Shown piece after piece: positions 53,601 through 62,061 of a stretch of 64,000 nucleotides of DNA. The translations under genes were made by a program, and so were the position numbers. Source of the DNA: an uncultured Collinsella sp. Lineage in GTDB: Bacteria; Actinomycetota; Coriobacteriia; Coriobacteriales; Coriobacteriaceae. The first letter of the stretch is position 1. Every line of letters begins with the position of its first letter. The notes under the pieces were generated by a model. The model was not told the DNA's origin and searched no databases. It was given only the letters and a program-made list of their open reading frames with translations. The stretch covers positions 18,624-82,623 of the forward strand of contig UQAU01000005.1 in the NCBI GenBank assembly GCA_900539035.1. Reading direction: 5' to 3'.

Positions 53601-53741
53601 GTGACGGCACAGGTCGAGCTCGGCAAACGTAGACGTCAGCAAAACGGCACGCCCGTGGCGGGCAACCAGGTCGGCAAGCAACGCCGCCTCGGCATCGCTC
53701 AAGTCCGTACCGGTATTGGTGGTATAGATTCGAACAGGCAT
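50643..53741 (-). CDS. addB: AddB-like PD-(D/E)XK exonuclease
   Basis: 1032 residues, start just after GGAGG. It begins with a divergent UvrD-like region lacking a clear Walker A (ARHGRAVLLTSTFAELDL). The C-terminal nuclease domain is clear: SASQIEAYSTCPLCWFVSY, GNFVHDVLEHLH and AVVIDYKHRTG. Canonical AddB proteins bind an Fe-S cluster through one cysteine here and three near the C-terminus. This protein shows the CPLC pair but only one late cysteine (ARCSYNHEG), so the cluster may be altered or absent. It is followed 3 bp later by addA. Confidence 0.85.
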   Translation of the reverse strand: MPVRIYTTNTGTDLSDAEAALLADLVARHGRAVLLTSTFAELDLCRHDAAVAGASLGVDYKTPASWLRSLWELMGDGRSFVDNMQRQMLFSDMIARRDDADLQPLSRSQGTVRMLARMARDVLPGVAGTGAERCCGDVCRPEPKSDAEARVFELLSAYASGLDRRDMVEPCEAADLMADALADNLPACARAVCVRGVTSFTHGLLELLSAVANNGGEVVVLLAREQAAMREELAAAFDARGVLFEAAPLGEGAAAPQAASKSAAQPTFVEVAGPHARAHAYVDAIDELVKTCEDAAVDGGVTASADPVRVLVVSARAPQLFGGLAARLAARHIAAETTEFTAFSQSIAGRQFAALANLIERMKAADEGTASKTEWWPAPELTDWIYGPLSGADAASARTFDKNMRLSRGKTTTAVKSLLQSVQGQVRGTRKAASDDNWFKNVPCVVSDVFQALWRDKPVTALKAMLAVAEALPDRALGGLDGQARRQAETALLRHAIDILMNDARALDVSQAATVPVLDGVRTKVDKRSAAYDYETYEVDRAPRAQVRFTSLADAAALRPDSYDAVLFADVDLDSYPLSHEEGPLATLAAELDRGGVTLEPAALLRVRFGRAMQAARGPVVLARVTHDRQARECYPAAVWTELRAHAEAAGAAKVACVGEGGIVADFDPAAGEGIECKRVACEAPQHLSEAAVPYLVLRRRDGEGENAPLVPRLTSASQIEAYSTCPLCWFVSYRVKPQSIDAGFGNMEKGNFVHDVLEHLHARLPQEGMERVTPENLPRAQELLREVFDETLVEHASKRGNEGPLVPLSAVEERQVAEILPQLEGVLAYEAEALAPFAPRYLEFAFNELKVEYAGWSLGGRIDRVDVDAENRAVVIDYKHRTGVEEFKLADPTVRDEESGTAPIDDPRWLPPHTQTLIYAQAMRRALDLDTRAALYFSTKGGKPALRGAASAELLEEERGDGRIPGLKKGFPGEGGSMDFDALLDRVEAGIAERLRELEAGNVAAVDPASAQAAHARCSYNHEGTFVRRDV

Positions 53742-53826
53742 GGTCCTCCACTCAAACCGTTCGCAATAATCAATGCATCCATCCTACCCGCCCAAGCGGA
53801 CAGATTTGCCCCACGCCAACAGATTT

Positions 53827-53849
53827 GATCCCTCGGGGACGGAGGAAAA
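53827..53849. repeat. 23-bp repeat, copy 2
   Basis: GATCCCTCGGGGACGGAGG plus AAAA; partner of 30517-30539 with one mismatch. Both copies are intergenic. Confidence 0.6.
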
Positions 53850-53907
53850 CGGAACACCAGGTAAGACAGACCCCCACCGAGAACCGAATTCCACCGACCC
53901 CCAGGGA

Positions 53908-53936
53908 ACAAAAAACCGCCCCCGAAGGGACGGTTC
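53908..53936 (-). terminator. terminator after the YerC/TrpR-like regulator gene
   Basis: Minus strand AACCGTCCC pairs with GGGGCGGTT around TTCG and is followed by a TTTT run. Confidence 0.8.
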
Positions 53937-53961
53937 TGCGCAATTCGTTTTTGCCGCTGGC

Positions 53962-54261
53962 CTACTCGCCATCCTCCAGTTTGATGAGAATCTTGCGATA
54001 GCCACCGTACTCGCCATTAAGCGCCTTGGACACGCGGCTCACCGTGGTGGACGAAGCGCCGGTGCGGGCCTGAACCTCAACATAGGGCTCGCCCTCATCC
54101 AGATAACGCGCGACCTGCAGACGCTGAGAAAGATCGCAGATCTCGCGCGGCGTGCAGATATCGGTCAAAAACGCCTGGATATCGTTCTCGTCATCCAAAA
54201 GACTAAATGCGTGGACCAGCTGCTTGACATCAGGCTTGTCAAACATGTTCTCGATATTCAT
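53962..54261 (-). CDS. YerC/YecD family TrpR-like DNA-binding protein
   Basis: 99 residues. It has the all-helical Trp-repressor-like fold, with CTPREICDLSQRLQVARYL and the helix-turn-helix EVQARTGASSTTVSRVSKAL, ending GEYGGYRKIL. The YerC/YecD group shares the TrpR DNA-binding helices but not the tryptophan pocket, and its regulon is largely unknown. A 19-nt-spaced TTGTCA/TACACT promoter candidate lies upstream on the minus strand. Confidence 0.9.
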   Translation of the reverse strand: MNIENMFDKPDVKQLVHAFSLLDDENDIQAFLTDICTPREICDLSQRLQVARYLDEGEPYVEVQARTGASSTTVSRVSKALNGEYGGYRKILIKLEDGE

Positions 54262-54586
54262 CGATCACCGCCAAACCCGCCATAAGGCATCGAAGTTGAT
54301 ACTGACATCGGGCATCGTTCGCCCGTAAATATGCAATAAAACTATGCATGGGCCATTTGCCCGTAGCAGTGTAGCACACCACTAAACTAAAGTGACAAGA
54401 CTCTCTGTCAGCGGCACGTTTTTCAGGACGAACGCCGTTTAGAAACCGAATGCGCACGTAAGCTCCACGAATATTTGAGACAATGGGCGCCCAAACACCG
54501 CGGCGCGCCCGCGCAACCATCCAAGTCGCCGCCGCAAGCCGCTTCACGCGACGCCAGCAACCCCGGCGCAAGAAAGGATTCACGCC
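54262..54586. other. divergent intergenic region
   Basis: The minus strand carries TTGTCA, 19 nt, TACACT (54393-54398 and 54368-54373 on the plus-strand scale), a plausible yerC-like promoter. The other side holds only the AAAGGA ribosome site of the YvlD-type gene. No gene was found. Confidence 0.4.
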
Positions 54587-54952
54587 ATGCGCTTTATGCT
54601 TAACTGGCTCTTCACCTCGATCGCCATCGCGATCGCCACGTTCCTCGTCCCCGGTATCCAACCCTTCGGCTTTGCCGAGGCCTGGGTCTGCTTTGCCTTT
54701 GTGGGACTGTTCCTCAACATCGTCGATTCGTTCGTCAAACCGTTCCTCACGGTCATCTCGCTGCCGCTCACGATCATCACGCTCGGCATTTTCCAGCTCG
54801 TGCTCAACAGCTTTATGCTGGAGCTCGCCAGCTACCTGTCGGTCAACCTGTTGGGCGTCGGCATCTCCATCGCCGGCTTTGGCTCGGCCTTTATGGGCAG
54901 CATCCTAGTGTCCATCATGCGCAGCATCCTCGATAGTATTGCCGAAGAGTAA
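54587..54952 (+). CDS. YvlD/phage-holin-IV family small membrane protein
   Basis: 121 residues, start 8 nt after AAAGGA. There are four hydrophobic helices: NWLFTSIAIAIATFLVPGI, FAEAWVCFAFVGLFLNIVD, PFLTVISLPLTIITLGIFQL plus FMLELASYL, and GISIAGFGSAFMGSILVSI. The pattern fits the YvlD/DUF360 'phage holin family' of chromosomal integral membrane proteins. Despite the family name there are no phage genes around it. Function is unknown; relatives respond to envelope stress. Confidence 0.85.
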   Translation: MRFMLNWLFTSIAIAIATFLVPGIQPFGFAEAWVCFAFVGLFLNIVDSFVKPFLTVISLPLTIITLGIFQLVLNSFMLELASYLSVNLLGVGISIAGFGSAFMGSILVSIMRSILDSIAEE

Positions 54953-54987
54953 AACGCCCCCAACACACAAACGCATCGGGCCAAATC

Positions 54988-55024
54988 AAAGGCCGCCCAT
55001 CGCAAAAATGGGCGGCCTTCTTAT
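54988..55024 (+). terminator. terminator of the YvlD-type gene
   Basis: AAGGCCGCCCAT pairs with ATGGGCGGCCTT and is followed by CTTATTTG. Confidence 0.85.
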
Positions 55025-55087
55025 TTGTCAAGTCTCAGAGGGCAAGAAAATCTACCATTTCCACCCCGTCCCCAAATGGCAGGTGGG

Positions 55088-55516
55088 CTAGATGACGTAG
55101 TCGTAGCCTTCGCTGGGGGCGACAAGTTGATCGAGCGTCACGCCGTCGAGGTAATCGTTGATGAGCTTGTCCAGGTTCTTCCACACGTCGAGCGTGGGGC
55201 ACTCATCAGATCGCGAGCAACCCTTGCAGTCGCCATCCAGGCAGGCAACCGGCGCCAGGCTGCCCTCGGTCAGGCGCAAGATCTCGCCCACCGTGTACTG
55301 CTCGGGCGGGCGCGTGAGCACGTAGCCGCCGCCCTTGCCACGCATGCCCGAAAGCATGTTGGCGCGCACGAGCGTAGCCAAGATGTTCTCGAGATATTTC
55401 TCGGAAATCCCCTGTCGCGCCGCAATCTCTTTGAGCGGGATGCGACCGGCCGCCTGGTGCTCGGCCAGGTCAACCATAACGCGCAGGGCGTACCTACCCT
55501 TAGTAGAAACCAACAT
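55088..55516 (-). CDS. Rrf2 family transcriptional regulator, probable Fe-S or cysteine sensor
   Basis: 142 residues. The N-terminal winged helix is typical (KGRYALRVMVDLAEHQ; KEIAARQGISEKYLENIL; RGKGGGYVLTRPPEQYTVGEIL). The sensing loop has four cysteines (CLDGDCKGCSRSDEC), one more than IscR's three, consistent with a 2Fe-2S ligand set. It is divergent from cysK with 253 bp between them. This arrangement suggests an IscR- or CymR-like regulator of cysteine and Fe-S genes. The ribosome site AAAGG is 11 nt from the ATG. Confidence 0.9.
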   Translation of the reverse strand: MLVSTKGRYALRVMVDLAEHQAAGRIPLKEIAARQGISEKYLENILATLVRANMLSGMRGKGGGYVLTRPPEQYTVGEILRLTEGSLAPVACLDGDCKGCSRSDECPTLDVWKNLDKLINDYLDGVTLDQLVAPSEGYDYVI

Positions 55517-55633
55517 ATATAGTGCTGCCTTTCGGTCTTTTAGTCCGTTGAAATTCTAGCCGAAAAATTAGCTTTGGAAATACCCGTTCCGGTCAAGATG
55601 GTTAATCGACTCGTAATAATCTTCTATTTCCTA

Positions 55634-55662
55634 TTGCATTACTAGGCTTTAGTGTCTACTAT
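55634..55662 (+). promoter_or_regulatory. cysK promoter
   Basis: TTGCAT, a 17-nt spacer and TACTAT, about 107 nt upstream of the cysK start. It predicts a leader of about 100 nt. Confidence 0.65.
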
Positions 55663-55671
55663 GCTTGCCAA

Positions 55672-55711
55672 CAGCTAAACGAACAACCTATAAGGTTTAT
55701 GGGTTTAGCTG
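55672..55711 (+). promoter_or_regulatory. nested hairpin at the start of the cysK leader
   Basis: CAGCTAAAC (55672-55680) pairs perfectly with GTTTAGCTG (55703-55711). Inside, AACCT pairs with AGGTT around ATA. It starts at the predicted transcription start and may be an operator for the divergent Rrf2 regulator or an RNA structure. Confidence 0.5.
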
Positions 55712-55769
55712 CTAGACACACCGTAAAACCACACGGCAACCAGCAACTTGAACACTTTGGAGGTTCACC

Positions 55770-56708
<939 letters not shown>

Positions 56709-56821
56709 GGGCCCGTCACTTGTCGATAGGCCCAAGGCACGCCGGCCCACCCTCTCTTCTGGCTGCCTGAGCCCATCTCGTTAGGGTGTCCCACGAGACG
56801 TCCGAACTTGCTACAATGTCT

Positions 56822-56860
56822 GCGGCGCGGAACCAGCCTCCCGCGCCGCTTTTCTTTTTT
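56822..56860 (+). terminator. terminator between cysK and mnmA
   Basis: GCGGCGCGG pairs perfectly with CCGCGCCGC and is followed by TTTTCTTTTTT. It lies 114 nt past cysK and ends 29 nt before the mnmA start, so it could also act as an mnmA leader attenuator. Confidence 0.85.
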
Positions 56861-56889
56861 GGCCACATGCCACCAAGGAGAACCTCCCC

Positions 56890-57990
56890 ATGCACAACAA
56901 GCGCGTGCTCGTCGCCATGAGCGGCGGCGTCGATTCCAGCGTGACCGCGTACCTGCTCAAAAGCCAGGGCTACGAATGCGTCGGCGCCACCATGCGCCTC
57001 ACCTGCCCCGCACCCGATCCCATCACGGGCACGAGCAAAGTCGACCGCGACATCGCCGATGCAAAGGCCGTCGCCGAGCGCATCGGGATCCCCCATCACG
57101 TGCTCGACTTGCAGCAGACGTTCGACCGCAGCGTTATCGAGCGCTTTGTGAACGCCTACCAGGAGGGGCTGACGCCCAATCCGTGCATCATCTGCAACCG
57201 CCACATTAAGTTTGGCGCGCTGCTCGATGCGGCACTCGATATGGGCTGCGACCACATCGCCACAGGCCACTACGCCAAAACGAGTCAGGCGTCCGACGGC
57301 ACTTGGCAGCTGCACCGCGGCGAGGACCCCAAGAAGGACCAAAGCTACTTTTTGTATTCGCTTACGCAGGAGCGCCTGGCACGCACGATCTTTCCGCTGG
57401 CTGGGCTGGACAAAGAGCGCGACGTGCGCCGCATAGCCGCCGAGCAGGGCTTCATCAACGCCAAGAAGGCCGAGAGCGAGGATATCTGCTTTATCGCGGA
57501 CGGCGACTACGCGGGCTATATCGAGCGCCGCTGCGGACATGCCGCCGAGCCAGGCGACATTGTGTGGCGCGACGGCAGCGTGGTCGGGCGTCACAACGGC
57601 GCGCTGCGCTATACCATCGGCCAGCGCAAGGGCTTGGGCGTCGCGATGGCGCATCCCGTGTACGTAACGGGCGTCGACGCCGCCAACAACATTGTGCATC
57701 TGGGCGAGGCCGAGGACCTGGCGGCCACAGCACTCACGGCCAACGACTGGATCTGGAGCGCCCCGGCAGAGCGCATGGAGGCAGAGCTCGATGCCGGCGG
57801 CATTCGCGTGGGCGCCAAGTACCGCTACCGTCAAAAGGACCAGGCAGCGACCCTTACGCGCGGCGAAGACGGGCAAATGCTGCTGACCTTTGACGAGCCG
57901 CAGCGAGCCATCGCCCCCGGCCAGGCCGTCGTCGTCTACCGCGACGACATCGTCCTCGGCGGCGGCACGGTGACCGGCGCACTTAAGTAG
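56890..57990 (+). CDS. mnmA: tRNA-specific 2-thiouridylase MnmA
   Basis: 366 residues with an AAGGAG ribosome site. It forms 2-thiouridine at wobble U34 of Lys, Glu and Gln tRNAs using persulfide sulfur and ATP. It has the PP-loop AMSGGVDSSVTAYLL, NPCIICNRHIKFG with the first catalytic Cys, and SEDICFIADGDY with the second. The C-terminal beta domains include GQRKGLGVA and GQAVVVYRDD. It has normal length. No cysteine desulfurase gene is adjacent. Confidence 0.96.
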   Translation: MHNKRVLVAMSGGVDSSVTAYLLKSQGYECVGATMRLTCPAPDPITGTSKVDRDIADAKAVAERIGIPHHVLDLQQTFDRSVIERFVNAYQEGLTPNPCIICNRHIKFGALLDAALDMGCDHIATGHYAKTSQASDGTWQLHRGEDPKKDQSYFLYSLTQERLARTIFPLAGLDKERDVRRIAAEQGFINAKKAESEDICFIADGDYAGYIERRCGHAAEPGDIVWRDGSVVGRHNGALRYTIGQRKGLGVAMAHPVYVTGVDAANNIVHLGEAEDLAATALTANDWIWSAPAERMEAELDAGGIRVGAKYRYRQKDQAATLTRGEDGQMLLTFDEPQRAIAPGQAVVVYRDDIVLGGGTVTGALK

Positions 57991-57998
57991 CCGCGGGT

Positions 57999-59372
57999 TT
58001 ATCGCCGCACGTGACGAAGTACCTCAACAGAGGCACTAACCTCGATTACGCGACGCTCCAGGCCGCGGCAAATGGCCTCGAGTCGACCCTCCGCCGTCGC
58101 CCATTCGCTCTGCGAAAGAATCTCAATCGCTTCATCAACAAATCCGTCGAGTCGCGATGAATCGAACCAATCGAGTGAGTCCGCAAGCGCCAGCTGGACG
58201 GAAGGGTCGGGCCCAAACGGCTTAGCGGAAAACCCAAACTCCCCAGCTGCGAGCACGGCAGTTGGTACGTTGTACCACAGGCAGTTGCCGCTATCGAACA
58301 GCGGAGCAGGTTTTATCTCCAGGGTGTCGACATTACGGATGATGCCGAAGTTTCGCCAATGGCGGTCGCTGTTGGCCAAAAGGGCATCGCAGACAATCAT
58401 CTGCGACATAGACCTTCTCACAGCGGCCTCATCGGCACTATGCTTACCAAGGTAGCGACAGTATCGATCGTATGTCGAGCTTCCTCGCTGGCCGCCAAGG
58501 GCGTTCTTAACGTAAACAGCCGGAACGTATTCCTCGCGGCCATCAAGAAAGTCGTCGCACAGACACACAGGGCCATCGAACATCCGCTCAACCGTATAAG
58601 GAACAAACTCGCCCTCCGACAGCAAGCGACGATGAAGAGCCGTTGCGACCGCCTCGTTAAAGGGACGTTGATCGTCCATCCCGCACCCTTTAGCCAAAAC
58701 GCGAATGTTGTTTCGGATCATCCATGATTTAGGAAGCTCGCCCTCGGATGTGTTGTCGGGATTTTTAAGACCGATGCCCTCCAGCCAACCCGAACGCCCC
58801 TCGGGCGCCGATCGCTCAAATTCGTTCTCAAAGTAATTGATGTTTTGCCATTTGAGTTCGGCGCAATCGGCCGGCCGCAGCCAATAACAATCCGAAAGTG
58901 ATAGGCCCAGGCACCGAACCGGAACCTCGATGCCACTGGCAATTCCCAGTTCACGATAGCGCGAGACGAGTCCGGGGCGGACGTCAGGCACCGACCGATG
59001 CCCCCACCACGCGTTGAGCTCCCGCTTATTCACCGTTGGAGAAGAACTCGCGCATGTGCCAAACGGCATTCGTTGCGCATCGAGGACCTCGGCGATTTCG
59101 AAGGAAAACTCGCGCGTCGGATCAAATGAGACATGCGCGACCTCATGGTCGGCCGACATCAGCGTAAACTTGCGCCCCACATCGGCCGCAGGACGGCGTC
59201 CTCGTTTGCGGACCTTTTGATAGGCGACCGCAGAATCATACTCAACCATCTTCCGTCCGCCCACAATATCGCACGCGAGCGTTCCCGATGCGGCAAGTTG
59301 AGATATGCGGGCTTTCGTAACGCCCAACAGGTGGGCAGCATCACCCATAGACAAGTACTCAGATGTATCCAT
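57999..59372 (-). CDS. HipA-like kinase with fused N-terminal helix-turn-helix
   Basis: 457 residues from the ATG at 59372, about 9 nt after GAGGTG; an upstream ATG at 59414 is possible. Residues 1-60 form an excisionase/HicB-style HTH (MGDAAHLLGVTKARISQLA) with a basic KRGRRP tail. The rest is a HipA-type kinase domain. It shows the glycine loop SEGELPKSW (lysine present), catalytic NSDRHWRNFGIIR and the metal-binding LFDSGN. In classic systems a separate HipB protein supplies DNA binding and neutralisation. No hipB-like gene is adjacent here, so the HTH is built in. The target of phosphorylation is unknown. Confidence 0.85.
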   Translation of the reverse strand: MDTSEYLSMGDAAHLLGVTKARISQLAASGTLACDIVGGRKMVEYDSAVAYQKVRKRGRRPAADVGRKFTLMSADHEVAHVSFDPTREFSFEIAEVLDAQRMPFGTCASSSPTVNKRELNAWWGHRSVPDVRPGLVSRYRELGIASGIEVPVRCLGLSLSDCYWLRPADCAELKWQNINYFENEFERSAPEGRSGWLEGIGLKNPDNTSEGELPKSWMIRNNIRVLAKGCGMDDQRPFNEAVATALHRRLLSEGEFVPYTVERMFDGPVCLCDDFLDGREEYVPAVYVKNALGGQRGSSTYDRYCRYLGKHSADEAAVRRSMSQMIVCDALLANSDRHWRNFGIIRNVDTLEIKPAPLFDSGNCLWYNVPTAVLAAGEFGFSAKPFGPDPSVQLALADSLDWFDSSRLDGFVDEAIEILSQSEWATAEGRLEAICRGLERRVIEVSASVEVLRHVRR

Positions 59373-59512
59373 ACGCCACGTCACCTCGTTAAGTATTCCA
59401 AACGTTAAGTTCATTAGTTATATACAGCATAATACTAAACAGACTGAAGCGAAAAAAGGCCCGAGCAATCGGGCCTTAGAGCAATTGGTCAGCCGAGTCG
59501 CAAGCCGCTCCC

Positions 59513-60541
59513 CTAGCGCTGAACGTAGGCGCGAACCAGCTCGTAGGTGTTGCGCACGCCGTCCATGTGGCTGCGCTCGTAGTTGTGACTCGCGTACACG
59601 CCGGGGCCGATCAGGCCATGGCGAATGTCGTAGCCGGCCGAGAGCGTGGCCTCGACGTCGGAGCCGTAGTGCGGGTACACATCGATGGCGTAATCGAGCT
59701 CCAGCTCGCGCGCGATGTTGGACAGCGTGGTCACCAGATCGTAGTTGTAGGGGCCGCCCGAATCCTTGGCGCAGATCGACACCATGCGCTCGGTGCAGCC
59801 TAGGTCGTCACCCACGCAGCCCATGTCCACGCTGATCATCTCGCGCGTGTCGGCCGGCACAAAGGCACCGCCGTGGCCGACCTCCTCGTACACGGTAAAG
59901 AGCAGCGACACCTTGCGCGAGAGCGTCACCTCGCCAGCGGCGACGGCACGCGCCAAGCCCAGCAAAATGGAGGCCGACAGTTTGTCGTCAAGGAAGCGAC
60001 TCTTGATATAGCCGCTCTCCGTCACCGTGGTACGCGGGTCCATGGCAATGATATCGCCCGTCTGAATACCCAGCTCAAGCACGTCGTCCTTGCTGTCGAC
60101 ATTCTCGTCGAGCAGGATTTCCATGTTCTTCTCGATGGTCTTGACCGGTTCATCGGCCACATGCGCCGAAGGCTCGGTGTTAAGAACCACACCCGTGTAG
60201 ACATTGCCATCGCGCGTGTAAACGGTGCAGTTCTCGCCATCGGCCGTAGACCACTGATGCCCGCCGAGCGTCGTGGGACGCAAGCGACCATTGTCCTTAA
60301 TGGAGCGCACCATGGCGCCCAGGGTATCGACATGGCTCGCCAACACAAGCGGCTCGCCCTCGCCACCAAGCTCAACCAGCACGTTGCCCTTATTGGAGCG
60401 CTCGGGCCCAAAGCCCATATCGCGCAACGTCTCCATCAGATAGTCAGTAGCCGCACGGGTATAGCCCGTAGGCGAAGCAATCGAGGTAAGCGCCTTCAAC
60501 TGGTCAGTAATATAGGAGAGCGTAGAATCCATCTTGGACAC
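59513..60541 (-). CDS. M42 family metallopeptidase (glutamyl aminopeptidase type)
   Basis: 342 residues from the GTG at 60541, about 7 nt after AAAGGGTG; the ATG at 60532 is an alternative. It is an M42/M18-type dinuclear metal aminopeptidase, with SHVDTLG (first metal ligands), FLDDKLSAS (bridging Asp), the catalytic pair YEEVGHGG, SVDMG, and late ligand HNYERSHMDG. There is no signal peptide, so it is a cytoplasmic complex that trims peptides for amino-acid use. It is monocistronic; a 130-bp palindromic element separates it from the alcohol dehydrogenase gene. Confidence 0.92.
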   Translation of the reverse strand: MSKMDSTLSYITDQLKALTSIASPTGYTRAATDYLMETLRDMGFGPERSNKGNVLVELGGEGEPLVLASHVDTLGAMVRSIKDNGRLRPTTLGGHQWSTADGENCTVYTRDGNVYTGVVLNTEPSAHVADEPVKTIEKNMEILLDENVDSKDDVLELGIQTGDIIAMDPRTTVTESGYIKSRFLDDKLSASILLGLARAVAAGEVTLSRKVSLLFTVYEEVGHGGAFVPADTREMISVDMGCVGDDLGCTERMVSICAKDSGGPYNYDLVTTLSNIARELELDYAIDVYPHYGSDVEATLSAGYDIRHGLIGPGVYASHNYERSHMDGVRNTYELVRAYVQR

Positions 60542-60660
60542 CAAAATCACCCTTTCATATCGAATGAAACCCACAGCAACAATACCACCGCGAACCAACT
60601 TTTTACCTAGCGAGATGACCCATCGAGCTCCCTAGAACTGCGCCCGCCACGATAACGAGC

Positions 60661-60790
60661 CGGCGGGCCCCTGCCCGTTAGCCCCAGAATCTTTCCGCAG
60701 GACAGAAGGAGGCCCCGCCGCACGTAGTGCGCAGCGGGGCCTCCGACATGTCCGAGGACGATTCTGGGGCTAACGGGCAGGGGCCCGCCG
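60661..60790. repeat. 130-bp nested inverted-repeat element
   Basis: The outer arms (60661-60691 and 60760-60790) are perfect 31-bp inverted repeats (core GCCCGTTAGCCCCAGAATC). The inner arms GGAGGCCCCGC (60708-60718) and GCGGGGCCTCC (60734-60744) are also perfect. CGCAC-GTA-GTGCG lies at the centre. It ends 7 bp from the alcohol dehydrogenase stop. It could be a non-autonomous mobile element or a very strong terminator; it encodes nothing evident. Confidence 0.8.
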
Positions 60791-60797
60791 AACCAAG

Positions 60798-61964
60798 TTA
60801 GGCAGCCGGGCAGATCTTCTTGAAGAGCTCGATGACGTCGTCGAGCGTCGCCTCGCGCGGGTTGCCCGGGAAGCAAGCGTCGGCCATGGCGTCCTTGGCC
60901 AGGACCTCAATCTCGTCAGCCTTCATGGCCTCGCAGACGTGCGGGATGTTCACGTCGGCGGAAAGCTGCTTAACGGCGGCGATGGCGGCATCGGCGGCCT
61001 CGTCGGTGCTCATACCCGTGGTGTCAACGCCCATGGCGACGGCGACCTTGGCCAGGCGCTCGGCGCAAACCGGCTTGTTGAACTCCATGGCGATCGGCAG
61101 CAGCATGGCGCAAGCGACGCCGTGCGGGGTGTCGTAGTGAGCGGACAGGGTGTGAGCCATGGCGTGGTCGATGCCCAGGCCAACATTGGAGAAGCCCATG
61201 CCGGCGACATACTGACCAAGAGCCATGCCCTCACGGCCGGAGCCGGGCTGGCCGGACTTGGCCTCGGCGACGGAGTCGCGCAGGTTCTCGCTGATCAGCT
61301 TAATGGCCTCAAAGTGGAACATGTCGGAAAGCTCCCAGGCACCCTTGGTGGTGTAGCCCTCGATGGCGTGGGTCAGTGCGTCCATGCCGGTGGAAGCGGT
61401 CAGGCCGGCGGGCATGGAAGCCATCATGTCGGGGTCGACGACGGCGACCTCGGGGGCGTCGTTGGTGTCGACGCACACGAACTTGCGGACCTTCTCGGGG
61501 TCGGTGATGACGTAGTTGATGGTCACCTCAGCGGCAGTACCGGCGGTCGTCGGCACGGCGATGGTGAACACGGCATGGTTCTTGGTGGGAGCAACGCCCT
61601 CGAGGCTACGGACATCGGCAAACTCGGGGTTGTTGATGATGATGCCGATGGCCTTGGCAGTGTCCATGGAGGAACCGCCACCGATGGTCACGATAGCGTC
61701 AGCCTCGGCGGCCTTAAAGGCCTCGACGCCGTCCTTGACGTTCTGGATAGTGGGGTTGGGCTTGATCTCGGAGTAGAGGCTCCAAGCGATGCCGGCGGCG
61801 TCGAGCTCGTCGGTCACCTTAGCGGTAACGCCAAACTTGACCAGATCGGGGTCGGAGCAGACGAAGATCTTCTTGTAGCCGCGACGCTGAAGCTCGCCGG
61901 GGATCTCCTTGATGGCGCCAGAACCATGATAAGAAATGGTATTGAGAACGAAACGATTAGCCAT
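60798..61964 (-). CDS. iron-containing alcohol dehydrogenase
   Basis: 388 residues, start MANRFVLNTISYHGSG. It is a group III Fe-ADH, with the NAD-binding GGGSSMDTAKAIGI, the metal ligands in DPDMMASMPAGLTASTGMDALTHAIEGY (Asp and first His) and GLGIDHAMAHTLSAHYDTPHGVA (two His). It probably reduces acetaldehyde or another fermentation aldehyde to the alcohol with NADH. Substrate cannot be fixed. A Rex-like operator about 100 nt upstream fits redox control. Confidence 0.95.
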   Translation of the reverse strand: MANRFVLNTISYHGSGAIKEIPGELQRRGYKKIFVCSDPDLVKFGVTAKVTDELDAAGIAWSLYSEIKPNPTIQNVKDGVEAFKAAEADAIVTIGGGSSMDTAKAIGIIINNPEFADVRSLEGVAPTKNHAVFTIAVPTTAGTAAEVTINYVITDPEKVRKFVCVDTNDAPEVAVVDPDMMASMPAGLTASTGMDALTHAIEGYTTKGAWELSDMFHFEAIKLISENLRDSVAEAKSGQPGSGREGMALGQYVAGMGFSNVGLGIDHAMAHTLSAHYDTPHGVACAMLLPIAMEFNKPVCAERLAKVAVAMGVDTTGMSTDEAADAAIAAVKQLSADVNIPHVCEAMKADEIEVLAKDAMADACFPGNPREATLDDVIELFKKICPAA

Positions 61965-62061
61965 TGATAGCCTCCCATCGTGTGCGGGGCATCCATTACG
62001 CCCCGCGCCATAAGTCCCATCCTAACGCTTTTGAAACAAAAAACGCGTGAAAAATCAAAAG

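Noticed and set aside
54587..54952. Phage origin suggested by the 'holin' family name
   Set aside because: No integrase, capsid or lysis genes are nearby. The family is a common chromosomal YvlD-type membrane protein.
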